Source: an uncultured Spirochaetaceae bacterium
GTDB lineage: Bacteria > Spirochaetota > Spirochaetia > Treponematales > Treponemataceae
NCBI GenBank assembly: GCA_902789325.1
Contig: CADANN010000002.1
Coordinates: 1-64,000 of the forward strand
DNA length: 64,000 nt
Direction of reading: 5' to 3'
The translations under genes and the position numbers were made by a program. Each line of letters begins with the position of its first letter. The stretch's first letter is position 1. Positions 8,622-16,881 of the stretch are shown piece by piece. Under the pieces are notes generated by a model, which worked only from the letters and a program-made list of their open reading frames with translations, was not told where the DNA came from and searched no databases.

Positions 8622-10370
8622 CTAATCCTCTTGGATATATACACTTGCTCCGTCTTTTTCCGCTGTAATAGTTACCTGGAAAAATTCTGCAGGTTTGACA
8701 ATTGCTATACCAACTTCAAAAGTCAGTATTCCATTATCAATATTTTCAATTGGATTTAATTCCTCATCACAACGTACATAAAACCCTTGTTCGGATGTAC
8801 TGCCGGCTAAATAACCTTTCATCCATAAATCAAGCAGAAAGCCCGAAACCTGTCTTACAAGGCGTTTTCTCAGGTTCTTATCATTAATCTCGAAAACCGC
8901 CCACTGAGTTCCCTGCTTTATTGCAGCGCTGATTCGTGAGAAGGTTCTACGCACACTTATATAGCGCCACTCATATTCTGGAGCAAGGGTTTTTGCACCC
9001 CAGATTTTTACACCTGAACCCGGAAAGTATTTAAGTATATTAACATTCTTGTCGTACAATAATTCAGTTTCAGATTGAGTTATTCTCTTGGAAAGCCCAA
9101 CTGCTCCCTGAACAATACAGTTTGCCGGCGCATGGAAGATTCCCCTTTCACTGTCTGTCATTCCAATGCATCCGCAGATTGCTCCTGATGGTGGCATTCT
9201 GATTGTTTTATACCCAGCGGCATCTAAAGGATCGATTACATTAATGTAGGGATAATAAATTGCAGCACTGTTTGTTTTTATACGGCCCGCGTATTCAATT
9301 GCCTGCTGAGTTGTAAAAGAATCCGGCATATCTAAAACTGCAAAACGATTTGGAAAACGTTCTGCCTGAGTTACCATTGCTTTTTGAACTGCTTCATAAG
9401 CTTTTATTCTTTCTTCCTGAGGTTTACCAGGCTGAGAAAGAATCCAATTTAAATCTGGAATAGCAATAAGAGAAATATCATCTCTGGATTCAAATGCGCC
9501 GAGTCCGGTAAACTCATTTATACCTTTGTAAAAGCCAATGAAATCTCCGGCAGTAAGATCTGCAACTCCGTCACATCCATTTTTTGCATACTCAGAAAAA
9601 ACCGGTTTAATCATTCCAACAGCATCATTGTTTGTAACTTTAAAAGTTCTGGAACGCTCGTTTATATAAGTTTCAAAATATCTTTCATTGTTTTTATTCA
9701 TTGAAAGATGCAGGTATGTCTCGTTCTTTTTATCTTTGTTAGAAATAATTGTTGAGAAAAATACCTTTCGCATTAGTACTTCCTGTTCATTTCCAACAAA
9801 CTTTTTAAGACTTTTAAGAGGATGTATATAAATGCGGTTATTTTCTATTTTCTCAATCTGGCGGCAAACTGGATTTCCATTTTTTAAATTGAAGTCAAGA
9901 ATATCTCCTTCTTCAAGGTTTTCAGAATTATCCAGTTCTACATATTCATAGTTTTCACCAATACCAATGATTTTTGAAGGAAGCTTTTCATATTCGTGCC
10001 AGAGTTTTACACAAATATAATTTCCCCAGGTACCAGGTGATAACGCCTTTAAGGTAACTGAACCTCTCTGGCATTCCAACTCAAGTTCAGCTTCCCTCAC
10101 TGATTCGTTATGAGCAACACGGGTTACTATACATTCTTTTCCACCACATTTGAAAAAACTGTATACAGATAAAGGAAGAACTCCGGCTGTGTCAAAACCT
10201 CCATAGATTTTTAAATACTCATCAAAACTTGTAATAAGCTCAGGAGCACCCACCGGACCTTTTTCTGAAATTCCGGCAAATGCACACAGGCAGCGAGTAT
10301 CTATTTGCAATGGATTGAGTGTATATTTCTGTTCAGAAACATATACTCCTGGCACAGTTAGCTTATTCAT
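8622..10370 (-). CDS. Contractile sheath protein 2 (long form, 582 aa)
   Basis: The start TVPGVYVSEQ and the first domain (AFAGISEKGPVGAPELITSF, FFKCGGKECIVTRV) are those of contractile tail sheath proteins. The conserved C-terminal sheath domain includes IWGAKTLAPEYEWRYISVRR and VFEINDKNLRKRLVRQVSGF. At 582 residues it is longer than the other sheath of this locus (410), with an extra inserted domain around residues 100-250. Afp-type systems carry several sheath paralogues, and the longer ones (Afp3/Afp4) sit near the baseplate; this gene lies next to the second tube and the LysM protein, as expected for that role. Confidence 0.92.
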   Translation of the reverse strand: MNKLTVPGVYVSEQKYTLNPLQIDTRCLCAFAGISEKGPVGAPELITSFDEYLKIYGGFDTAGVLPLSVYSFFKCGGKECIVTRVAHNESVREAELELECQRGSVTLKALSPGTWGNYICVKLWHEYEKLPSKIIGIGENYEYVELDNSENLEEGDILDFNLKNGNPVCRQIEKIENNRIYIHPLKSLKKFVGNEQEVLMRKVFFSTIISNKDKKNETYLHLSMNKNNERYFETYINERSRTFKVTNNDAVGMIKPVFSEYAKNGCDGVADLTAGDFIGFYKGINEFTGLGAFESRDDISLIAIPDLNWILSQPGKPQEERIKAYEAVQKAMVTQAERFPNRFAVLDMPDSFTTQQAIEYAGRIKTNSAAIYYPYINVIDPLDAAGYKTIRMPPSGAICGCIGMTDSERGIFHAPANCIVQGAVGLSKRITQSETELLYDKNVNILKYFPGSGVKIWGAKTLAPEYEWRYISVRRTFSRISAAIKQGTQWAVFEINDKNLRKRLVRQVSGFLLDLWMKGYLAGSTSEQGFYVRCDEELNPIENIDNGILTFEVGIAIVKPAEFFQVTITAEKDGASVYIQED

Positions 10371-10374
10371 TTTT

Positions 10375-11520
10375 TTATTCTTTCTTACTCTTATTTTTTT
10401 TCTTTTTGATATCCGGCAAATACTTGCAGAACGGACAATAATCCCAGGAATCCTTCATTCTGTTTCCGCATACAGGGCAACGTCTTTTTGTGATTCCCAT
10501 GGCATGTCGTTTTTTTATCTTGCTTAAAATCAGCAGAATAATTAAAACGATGATTAAAACAGCAACTACAACAATAATTGTAATCTGCAGCCATCTTGGA
10601 ACAGGAAGTTTTACAGCCAGGAAGGTCTTTTGTCCCTTGCCTTCTGAATCTCGTTCAATAACTGAAACTTCAAGCAGGTGGTAATTATTATCTGGCTTTA
10701 CGTTTTTAACTTTGTAGTTAATTACATAACACTTATTAATTATGTCGCGGATTGCTTTTACATTATCTGGAATTGCCTGAAGATTCTTGCTGTAAAAATA
10801 TGAACCAGAAGTGAGTTCTGAAATCTGATTCAAGGCACTAAGACCTGCTGAGCTGATTACTTTTATACCAACAGAATAAACCGGAATAGACTTTTCATTG
10901 AGAACGGCATCAAGCTGATCTTTTGAGAAACGGCTGTTCTGGTCACGTCCATCAGAAATGATGATTACAATTTTTCGTCTGGTTGATTTTGTTTCAAGTT
11001 TTCTGACAATGTTCAACAATGAATCATAGATTCTTGGCTGAACATCTGAAACTTCGATTGCATTAATTAATGAAGTGTCAATTTCTTCTTTCTGGCAGTT
11101 TTCGAAAATCGGAACAGCATCATCGCCGATTGTATACAAAGAAAGAGTTTCTCCCTTCTGCATATAATCGATAAACTGAATTACAGCGGTTTTCTGGAAA
11201 TCAAGAGGTTCTCCTTCCATAATACCGTTATTGGAAATGAGAATCGAATAATCTACAGGTTCTGTTTTCATGGAAAATGGATATACGTTCTGTTTTCCGT
11301 TTAATTCTTCACTGTCGATTCTGGTCATGAATAATCCAGGTGCCAGCCCTGTTACAATTTCATCATTGCTGTTTCTTACAGAAACAAAGGCTGTCATGTT
11401 TGGATACTGGTCTGAACAAACCTGATCAATTTTAATATTCAAGCTACCCTTTTCTGATTCCTGAGAAAACATAAGAAATGAGAAAAGTGAAATAATCAAA
11501 ACTAATAATTTCTTTTTCAT
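10375..11520 (-). CDS. Exported VWA-domain protein with TM and cytoplasmic zinc ribbon
   Basis: The order of parts is a signal peptide (KKLLVLIISLFSFLMFSQ), a von Willebrand A domain (DYSILISNNG near residue 90, IVIIISDGRD near 185), one transmembrane helix (ITIIVVVAVLIIVLIILL near 325) and a C-terminal zinc ribbon (CPVC then CPFC, 13 residues apart). This predicts a periplasmic VWA anchored in the inner membrane with a cytoplasmic Zn tail. The MIDAS DxSxS motif is incomplete (DYSIL). The ATG at 11520 is preferred because AGGA lies 8 nt upstream; an ATG at 11529 is possible. It lies between the FHA protein gene, which also carries a zinc ribbon, and the second sheath gene, so it may link the CIS to the envelope. 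That role is inferred. Confidence 0.75.
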   Translation of the reverse strand: MKKKLLVLIISLFSFLMFSQESEKGSLNIKIDQVCSDQYPNMTAFVSVRNSNDEIVTGLAPGLFMTRIDSEELNGKQNVYPFSMKTEPVDYSILISNNGIMEGEPLDFQKTAVIQFIDYMQKGETLSLYTIGDDAVPIFENCQKEEIDTSLINAIEVSDVQPRIYDSLLNIVRKLETKSTRRKIVIIISDGRDQNSRFSKDQLDAVLNEKSIPVYSVGIKVISSAGLSALNQISELTSGSYFYSKNLQAIPDNVKAIRDIINKCYVINYKVKNVKPDNNYHLLEVSVIERDSEGKGQKTFLAVKLPVPRWLQITIIVVVAVLIIVLIILLILSKIKKRHAMGITKRRCPVCGNRMKDSWDYCPFCKYLPDIKKKKNKSKKE

Positions 11521-11530
11521 ATTTATCATC

Positions 11531-11899
11531 CTATAACAACTTTATCTTAAACTGCTTTGCACCAAGACTCAGAATATCTCCATCAATCAGCAAAGTTTTT
11601 ACACTGTCCACATTGTTTACCTTTACTGGACTTCCATTTCCCATATCAACTAACGAACATTCGTTATCAAAGATAGAAAGGTATGCATGCTGTCTTGCAA
11701 GCTCTGCATCGATAATGCGGATTTCACAATCTACAGCTGAACCAATAAATGATTTACCTTCATGAAGTGTATAACTTTTTTTCGGACTTCCATCTTCCTT
11801 AAGCTCAACAAGCCAGCCGGCAAGTGGCGCTATACAAACCGGACAAACCTTCCAGGAAGGGTCCATGATATGTCCTTCTTTACAATATTTATAATGCAT
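11531..11899 (-). CDS. FHA-domain protein with N-terminal zinc ribbon
   Basis: A small (122 aa) protein. The first 25 residues carry a zinc-binding pattern (C6, H10, then CPVC at 19-22). The rest is a forkhead-associated domain: SFIGSAVDCEIRI, ARQHAYLSI with the phosphothreonine-reading Arg/His cluster, and GSPVKVNN. FHA domains bind phosphothreonine and are known regulators or scaffolds of type VI secretion (Fha/TagH). No Ser/Thr kinase is encoded in the window, so the ligand is unknown. The gene is 10 nt behind its upstream neighbour and 10 nt ahead of the VWA protein start; the shared zinc ribbon suggests the two products work together. Confidence 0.85.
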   Translation of the reverse strand: MHYKYCKEGHIMDPSWKVCPVCIAPLAGWLVELKEDGSPKKSYTLHEGKSFIGSAVDCEIRIIDAELARQHAYLSIFDNECSLVDMGNGSPVKVNNVDSVKTLLIDGDILSLGAKQFKIKLL

Positions 11900-11908
11900 C
11901 TATTCCCC

Positions 11909-13429
11909 CTACAATAACTGATATACCCAGATTGTTCCTGAATTGTCTCTTCCCTTCTCTCCAATGTCGAACATCACCTCAGGCGTATATTCTGTAATTT
12001 CACCTTCATTTATTTTGAGGTAGATATTTCGCCAACGGTTCTTTGTATCAACTCCGTCTACATTCATTGTGAAATTATTCTTTCCCTGTAAGGTAACAGT
12101 AACTGCATAATTTCCCTGGTAGATATCTGTTCGTCGGATGATGAGTGTCTTTCTTCCCTTAACAATATTCTTAAGGTGGAATTTCATTGCACCACCAACC
12201 CAGCGCTTAATTGTGTCATAAACCAAAGTTCCATCAGGATAGTAGAAAGAATCTTTTACTGTTGACGGATGTTTTGTATTAATAAAGGTCAGGCGATGTG
12301 CTTCAATAGATTCTGCTGAGGCCATATTGATTGTATCAACAAGCGTGTATTTCTCTTCTTCGAAGAGGAGAACTCTAGGCATCTTGTAACTGATAAACTG
12401 AATATCATTACTTGTAACTTCTTTCTCAATAATTGTATTCTTTAAGCCGTCAATTATTTTTTTGTGCTCGCCTAAAATCAAATCTATTTCTTCGTATTTG
12501 TTGCTGTATTTTTTCAACAGCTCGCCGAGTGTATACATTGCATTGCGGGCATTTTCGTATTCTTCTTTTGTAGTGAAATTATAATTTTCATCTTCGTGTT
12601 CGCGTTCATAATCTGCAAGTTCAAAAAGCACTTCGTGATCAATATCAAAAAGAGGAGTCAATAAATGAATTACATCATCAAAGAAAACTCCTGCTGTCTG
12701 AATAATCATTTTTGAAGTCATTGCAACTGTGTACATGCTCTTAAGCGAAGCCAAGGGGAAAATCTCATTACATGATTTTGAAACACTGCAGGTGTATTCA
12801 AACAAATCAATCATAAGTTTTTCCAGATACATTGAAACACCGCGCTCAGTTCTTACAGCCCATGGTACAAAACGATAATCAAGAGCGTTTGGTCCCGGAT
12901 TTCTAAAGTCATCGCAATTTGCAATTTCGCTGATTCCTGTTCCTTCAGGATCTTCTAGTTTTACGCGTGCAAGTTCTACTGTGATATCAGGCTCTGTAAT
13001 TTCCTGAACAAGATCAACCTTTGCAGTTTCAAGCTTATACTGATATCCCTGCAAATCTATATTTTCAGAGTTCTGAAAGAAATCTTGCAAAACTTCACTG
13101 TACTTAATTACAATGTGTATTGTGCATGGGTATGTATATTTTTTCGAATCGAAAACCAGTACCTGTGGTTCATATAAAAACAGCGGATTTCCCAAACCAT
13201 CAAAACACAAGCCGCGGCCAACAATAAATGTAACAAGACCACCTTTTGTTTTTTCTGCCTGTACGTGTAAAGAGTCTAGAAAATTTGGAACAATTCCATA
13301 GCCGTGGAAAAGCTTGTTGTAGAGTTTTTCTTTCCCAAAATGATAATCTTCAATCTTGTTCCAGTATTCAGGTCCAACCTGAAGGCCCGGGAAAAAGTTT
13401 GCTCTTTTATAGTTTTCTAATTCATCCAT
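11909..13429 (-). CDS. Conserved CIS baseplate-associated protein
   Basis: A 506-residue protein of unknown structure. Its N-terminus (NFFPGLQVGPEYWNKIEDYH then KLYNKLFHGYGIV) matches a motif I recognise from proteins encoded in many eCIS and phage-tail-like loci (consensus roughly FPGxxLxxxDFxxEQxYxxxKxRxHNRxLHGxGVV). The middle is largely helical and acidic (around residues 280-350), and the C-terminal 120 residues are beta-rich (LIIRRTDIYQGNYAVTVTLQ), possibly a carbohydrate-binding-like or tail-fibre-type fold. It lies between the gpI-like and FHA genes. It may be a peripheral baseplate component; no enzyme motif was seen. Confidence 0.6.
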   Translation of the reverse strand: MDELENYKRANFFPGLQVGPEYWNKIEDYHFGKEKLYNKLFHGYGIVPNFLDSLHVQAEKTKGGLVTFIVGRGLCFDGLGNPLFLYEPQVLVFDSKKYTYPCTIHIVIKYSEVLQDFFQNSENIDLQGYQYKLETAKVDLVQEITEPDITVELARVKLEDPEGTGISEIANCDDFRNPGPNALDYRFVPWAVRTERGVSMYLEKLMIDLFEYTCSVSKSCNEIFPLASLKSMYTVAMTSKMIIQTAGVFFDDVIHLLTPLFDIDHEVLFELADYEREHEDENYNFTTKEEYENARNAMYTLGELLKKYSNKYEEIDLILGEHKKIIDGLKNTIIEKEVTSNDIQFISYKMPRVLLFEEEKYTLVDTINMASAESIEAHRLTFINTKHPSTVKDSFYYPDGTLVYDTIKRWVGGAMKFHLKNIVKGRKTLIIRRTDIYQGNYAVTVTLQGKNNFTMNVDGVDTKNRWRNIYLKINEGEITEYTPEVMFDIGEKGRDNSGTIWVYQLL

Positions 13430-13440
13430 TTTTTTACCTC

Positions 13441-14235
13441 TTAAAGCGTCATTGTTGTGCTGACCGTAGTTTTGTTATTAATTACAGTTCGTTTTCTAGG
13501 TTTTACTTTTTTCTTCTTGAAGCAGATATAACAATCTGTGTTTACAGGTTTTTCCTGCTGCAACAAAAGTGAAAGTCTTTTGATAAGATTTTCATCAAAA
13601 TATTCTTTTTCAACCGGGAAGGAAACTGTGAATACACAGGAATCACCTTCTCTGTTAAAGATTCCGCTCGTTATGTTTGTATTTTCATAGATGTCGAGCC
13701 GAGAATACGGAACGTAGTTTTCAATAATTTCAGGTACAATTCCAGTAAGAATGTAAACATACACCTTAAGTCCAAGAATTGTTCCACGCAGTTTGAAAAG
13801 TGGAATTGCGTACTGAAGGAATAATCTTCTTTTTTCTTCTGTTCCTAAAAGCTCAACATTTATACCCAGCCAGTTTGCAAGCACCTGCAGAAAATCTGAA
13901 GGACAATGCATTGGTCGGAATAATTCGTTTATATTGTCTATCTTAATTGAAACATCATTCTGAAGATGCTGGAAAATCATAAGATAGCGGTTTAAAAAAT
14001 CATTTTCCTGATAATTAGATGGCAAATATCTGATTGCATTTTTTGAAGTTGCAAACAGCATAATTTTACCGTTAGTGAGCTTGCAGTCTGTAACAATAAA
14101 CCTTCTGTAGTCAGACTCCTGATATGTAATTTCTATATCAGTTTCGTTAAGCTGAGGATAGAGAGAGAAAAGTCTGTTTTTTGCGCTGAAAATATCAAGC
14201 CCTACGCAGGTTTGTCTGATTACGGCTGCATCCAA
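13441..14235 (-). CDS. Phage tail protein gpI-like baseplate protein (Afp12-type)
   Basis: A 264-residue protein containing the phage-tail-protein (TIGR02242/gpI-type) core: PMHCPSDFLQVLANWLGI, EEKRRLFLQYAIPLFKLRGT and LGLKVYVYILTGIVPEI. In eCIS this family is a wedge/baseplate component that interacts with the gpJ-like protein. It ends with a basic tail (KKKKVKPRKRT). It abuts the DUF1257 gene (0 nt apart) and precedes the conserved baseplate-associated gene. Confidence 0.8.
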   Translation of the reverse strand: MDAAVIRQTCVGLDIFSAKNRLFSLYPQLNETDIEITYQESDYRRFIVTDCKLTNGKIMLFATSKNAIRYLPSNYQENDFLNRYLMIFQHLQNDVSIKIDNINELFRPMHCPSDFLQVLANWLGINVELLGTEEKRRLFLQYAIPLFKLRGTILGLKVYVYILTGIVPEIIENYVPYSRLDIYENTNITSGIFNREGDSCVFTVSFPVEKEYFDENLIKRLSLLLQQEKPVNTDCYICFKKKKVKPRKRTVINNKTTVSTTMTL

Positions 14236-14643
14236 TTAAGCCCACCTCCTTACTGTAAGGTGGATATTATTCTTGGTATCTTCATCTTCCTGAACAACTG
14301 AATAGCCTAAATCTTTTACTTTATCCATGATTGTTTCATAGGCATATTGGCGCGTAATTTTGTTTAAGATTTCGTCCTGTTTAAGACCAGTAAAAGTTTC
14401 AATTGCCCACCAGTCTGCAACAAACTCATAGTTATTTTCTTTCTTACGGATTCCAATACTGTATTTGCAGCCAGTTTTGATTTCGAAAATACAGTCTTCA
14501 ATTTCTTCGCCCTTGCCATAGCCTTGGAGTGTAAGGCGTTCGTTTTCTTCCGCCTCAACATATTTCATATCAAGTGCTTCCAGAGCTTTTTTTAAACATT
14601 CGAGACTTTTTATTTTTGTATCTATTTTTGAAATATGTGACAT
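14236..14643 (-). CDS. DUF1257 / Ycf35-family protein
   Basis: The 135-residue product matches Ycf35 (DUF1257) over its length: MSHISKIDTKI, LKKALEALDMKY, YSIGIRKKENNYEFVADWW, then RQYAYETIMDKVKDLGY and a final LTVRRW. Ycf35 is conserved in cyanobacteria and red-algal plastids, where its function is unknown, and its gene lies near DUF2997 and 4Fe-4S ferredoxin genes. Here it is embedded between a lipoprotein gene and the gpI-like baseplate gene inside a CIS operon, with Ycf46-type and DUF2997 proteins in the same locus. It may be an assembly or regulatory factor acting with the ATPase; that is inference. Confidence 0.85.
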   Translation of the reverse strand: MSHISKIDTKIKSLECLKKALEALDMKYVEAEENERLTLQGYGKGEEIEDCIFEIKTGCKYSIGIRKKENNYEFVADWWAIETFTGLKQDEILNKITRQYAYETIMDKVKDLGYSVVQEDEDTKNNIHLTVRRWA

Positions 14644-14646
14644 TTT

Positions 14647-15084
14647 TTATTCCTCTTTTTCCTTTTGTCCAATTTGTACACGTATGAATGCGTTATTTGG
14701 AATTTTCTTAGTAACACTTTCTATACGGCAGGTAACAAATCCATTTGTAACAGCAACAATTTTGAAAGTACCAATGATTTCTCCAAAATCAGCAGCAGGA
14801 GAGATTTCTCCTGTTACACCTTTTTCAAGACCTGTTTTGATATCTCCAACTTTTGCAAGAATTTCGGATTGAACACCGTTCTCTAAAGTAATTTCGAGAA
14901 CACGCATTACACCGTAAATCGGTTCATATAAAACCTTCTTTTTAAGCTGTACATTTTTTGGCAGCGGCGTAATCTCTGCAATAACAAGCGGATCTTCTGC
15001 CACAACTTCTTTTGAAGCACATCCAGAAAAAAGAAATATACCGAAGACAAAAAATGCAAGTATTATTTTTCTAAGAGTTTCCAT
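14647..15084 (-). CDS. Small lipoprotein in the CIS operon
   Basis: The N-terminus ends in lipobox FSGC at Cys22, so a 145-residue precursor yields a lipidated periplasmic or outer-membrane protein. The mature part begins with an acidic linker, then about 100 beta-rich residues (GVMRVLEITLENGVQ, IGTFKIVAVTNGFVTCRIES) and an RVQIGQ ending. That ending resembles a small beta-barrel of the kind seen in FlgT C-terminal regions, but I am not confident of a family. Its start overlaps the end of the preceding secreted-protein gene by 22 nt, so the two are translationally coupled. A lipoprotein inside a CIS operon is unusual and recalls TssJ of type VI secretion. Confidence 0.75.
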   Translation of the reverse strand: METLRKIILAFFVFGIFLFSGCASKEVVAEDPLVIAEITPLPKNVQLKKKVLYEPIYGVMRVLEITLENGVQSEILAKVGDIKTGLEKGVTGEISPAADFGEIIGTFKIVAVTNGFVTCRIESVTKKIPNNAFIRVQIGQKEKEE

Positions 15085-16361
15085 ACACGTTCTCCATCCT
15101 TTCCTCTGAATATCCAGTTTCTATCATCAAGAAACAGAAAAAAGCTTCTGTACAAGTTTCCATTTATATCAGTTGTTTTTGATTTATCTTTGACTGAAAC
15201 AGAAGCATCTGGTTTGAGATAATCGCCAGTGTAAATAAAATGTTTACCTTTAGGCAAAACACATTTTTCCAGTCTATCCCAGCCAAGAAAAATATTATTT
15301 ATGAATAAGCCCTGTCCCGGAGTTTTTATATCTGGAACAACGCCATACTGGTCAGCGCCAAAAATAGATTCAGCTAATGAATAAATTACATTGTGATAAG
15401 AGTCCCACAAGCCTGCCATTGAAAAATCCGGATTAAAGAATTTTACTTCTTTGATTATCCTGTCTGTTTTGGCATCGTGTAAGGTTATATGAAAAATATT
15501 AATCTGGTCTGTGAGCTGAACACGACCACTGATTACATAATCTGCAAATTCATAAGTGTTGTATTTTGTATTTACATATTGATTCAAATCGATTGCTGAT
15601 ACAGCCTGAACCATTTCGGTTGTATAAAGAAGATATGAAAACAATCGGCTGAACATATCGTCTTCCGGTTTAATTGTAATTCCATCCTGTTCAATAAAGC
15701 TTGAAGGAATATAGTCAAACTCTCCGGTAGACTGTCCGATATAAGTTCTGCTTTCGAGAACAAAAGGTTTTACAATGATTTTCTGTTTTTTACCGGTTTC
15801 AAATAATTTTGATTCTACGATTGAGTTATATTCAACTAACATTGCGCTTAGCGCTTCTGTCATAGTAGACAAATTAGGAATAGTTCTTACAACTGTAATC
15901 GGGAATCCGTTATCAGAGAATCTGTAAAAAGAAAGTATAAGTACGTAGCCATCGCTGGATTTTAAAATGAAAGGCTGACACACACCTGAAATAAGACATG
16001 GATAGCGCTCATCTGCTAATTCGTATATAAAGTCTTTTACATTACGAGCTTTATCAATTCCATATTTTTGAATCAGATATTTATCAAGAGAGACAGGTTT
16101 CATTTTATCTGTATTTACCATGGCTCTATAAATTTTATTCTGATATTCTTCTGCGATATAAGAAGGAATTACAGAAGTTGAATTTGTCTGGAGCATAATG
16201 AATCCAGGCACTAATTCAGAAAGAGCATCGTATCTTTCCTGAATTGGAATTTCAGGTTCACTGTTAATATAAGCCTGAATATCTTCTAAACCGGCAGCAA
16301 AAGATATGCTACAAATTAATAGAGAAAAGAAAAATGAAATTATTTTTTTTATCTTAAACAT
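15063..16361 (-). CDS. Secreted protein of unknown family in the CIS operon
   Basis: The 432-residue precursor begins with a signal peptide (IISFFFSLLICSISFAAG). The body has a helical first third, a beta-rich middle (KIIVKPFVLESRTYIGQ, DYVISGRVQLTD) and a C-terminal stretch that resembles a PEGA-type Ig fold (GLFINNIFLGWD to LPKGKHFIYTGDY). No catalytic motif was found. It is coupled to the following lipoprotein gene and lies 45 nt after the tube gene. The pair is the best candidate for a periplasmic or envelope docking module of this CIS. Confidence 0.65.
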   Translation of the reverse strand: MFKIKKIISFFFSLLICSISFAAGLEDIQAYINSEPEIPIQERYDALSELVPGFIMLQTNSTSVIPSYIAEEYQNKIYRAMVNTDKMKPVSLDKYLIQKYGIDKARNVKDFIYELADERYPCLISGVCQPFILKSSDGYVLILSFYRFSDNGFPITVVRTIPNLSTMTEALSAMLVEYNSIVESKLFETGKKQKIIVKPFVLESRTYIGQSTGEFDYIPSSFIEQDGITIKPEDDMFSRLFSYLLYTTEMVQAVSAIDLNQYVNTKYNTYEFADYVISGRVQLTDQINIFHITLHDAKTDRIIKEVKFFNPDFSMAGLWDSYHNVIYSLAESIFGADQYGVVPDIKTPGQGLFINNIFLGWDRLEKCVLPKGKHFIYTGDYLKPDASVSVKDKSKTTDINGNLYRSFFLFLDDRNWIFRGKDGERVWKLLEK

Positions 16362-16406
16362 TTATACACACTCCAATGCCACCAGTTTTTTCTAGAAGAT
16401 TAAGTA

Positions 16407-16835
16407 CTATGACCAATCAGCGTTTTCGTAAACCAAAGAAATTGTTTCCTGAATTACTCCAGATTCCTGGCTTCCGAGATCAGACATAGTCCATCCACAT
16501 GGAACGCAGTTGTAAAGGTTGCGTCTCTGAATTTCAGATACGCCGTCGCGATCCATAAATACGATTGAAACAGATTTCTGTTCCGGATTTCCTCTTTCAA
16601 CAGTCTTCCACCACTCTTTGAGCACCTTGTCACGAGGGTCTGCGTTACGTACGAGCTTTACAGTGTCATACTTAACTTTTCCGACTACTTTACGAGGATT
16701 CTTATCCATACCGCCCATATCATCTGACACTTCGGCAGTAGCTCCAAGTCCTGAAATTGATACGAAGTTACCGTAATCAATTCCATCTACTTCAACTTTG
16801 AAGTAGGCTTTGGTGGTTGGTAAATAATCAGCCAT
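16407..16835 (-). CDS. CIS inner tube protein 1 (Afp1/gp19-like)
   Basis: A 142-residue phage tail tube protein: AYFKVEVDGIDYGNFVSISG, KVKYDTVKLVRNADP, NLYNCVPCGWTMSDLGSQES and ETISLVYENADW are family signatures. As the partner of the shorter sheath it is probably the main tube subunit that polymerises through the tail. It has an AAAAGGAGA ribosome site close to the ATG. A perfect 10-bp hairpin lies just upstream of that site in the spacer after the sheath gene, which may stabilise this message for high expression. Confidence 0.92.
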   Translation of the reverse strand: MADYLPTTKAYFKVEVDGIDYGNFVSISGLGATAEVSDDMGGMDKNPRKVVGKVKYDTVKLVRNADPRDKVLKEWWKTVERGNPEQKSVSIVFMDRDGVSEIQRRNLYNCVPCGWTMSDLGSQESGVIQETISLVYENADWS

Positions 16836-16849
16836 CTTTTTCTCCTTTT

Positions 16850-16873
16850 GATTTTATTCATAAGAATAAAATC
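16850..16873 (-). promoter_or_regulatory. Intercistronic hairpin between sheath 1 and tube 1
   Basis: GATTTTATTC (16850-16859) and GAATAAAATC (16864-16873) are perfect inverted repeats around a 4-nt loop. The hairpin lies in the 46-nt spacer and ends immediately before the tube ribosome-binding site. No U-run follows on the transcribed strand, so a terminator is unlikely. Protection of the tube mRNA 5' end or differential expression is inferred. Confidence 0.5.
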
Positions 16874-16881
16874 AACGTTTT

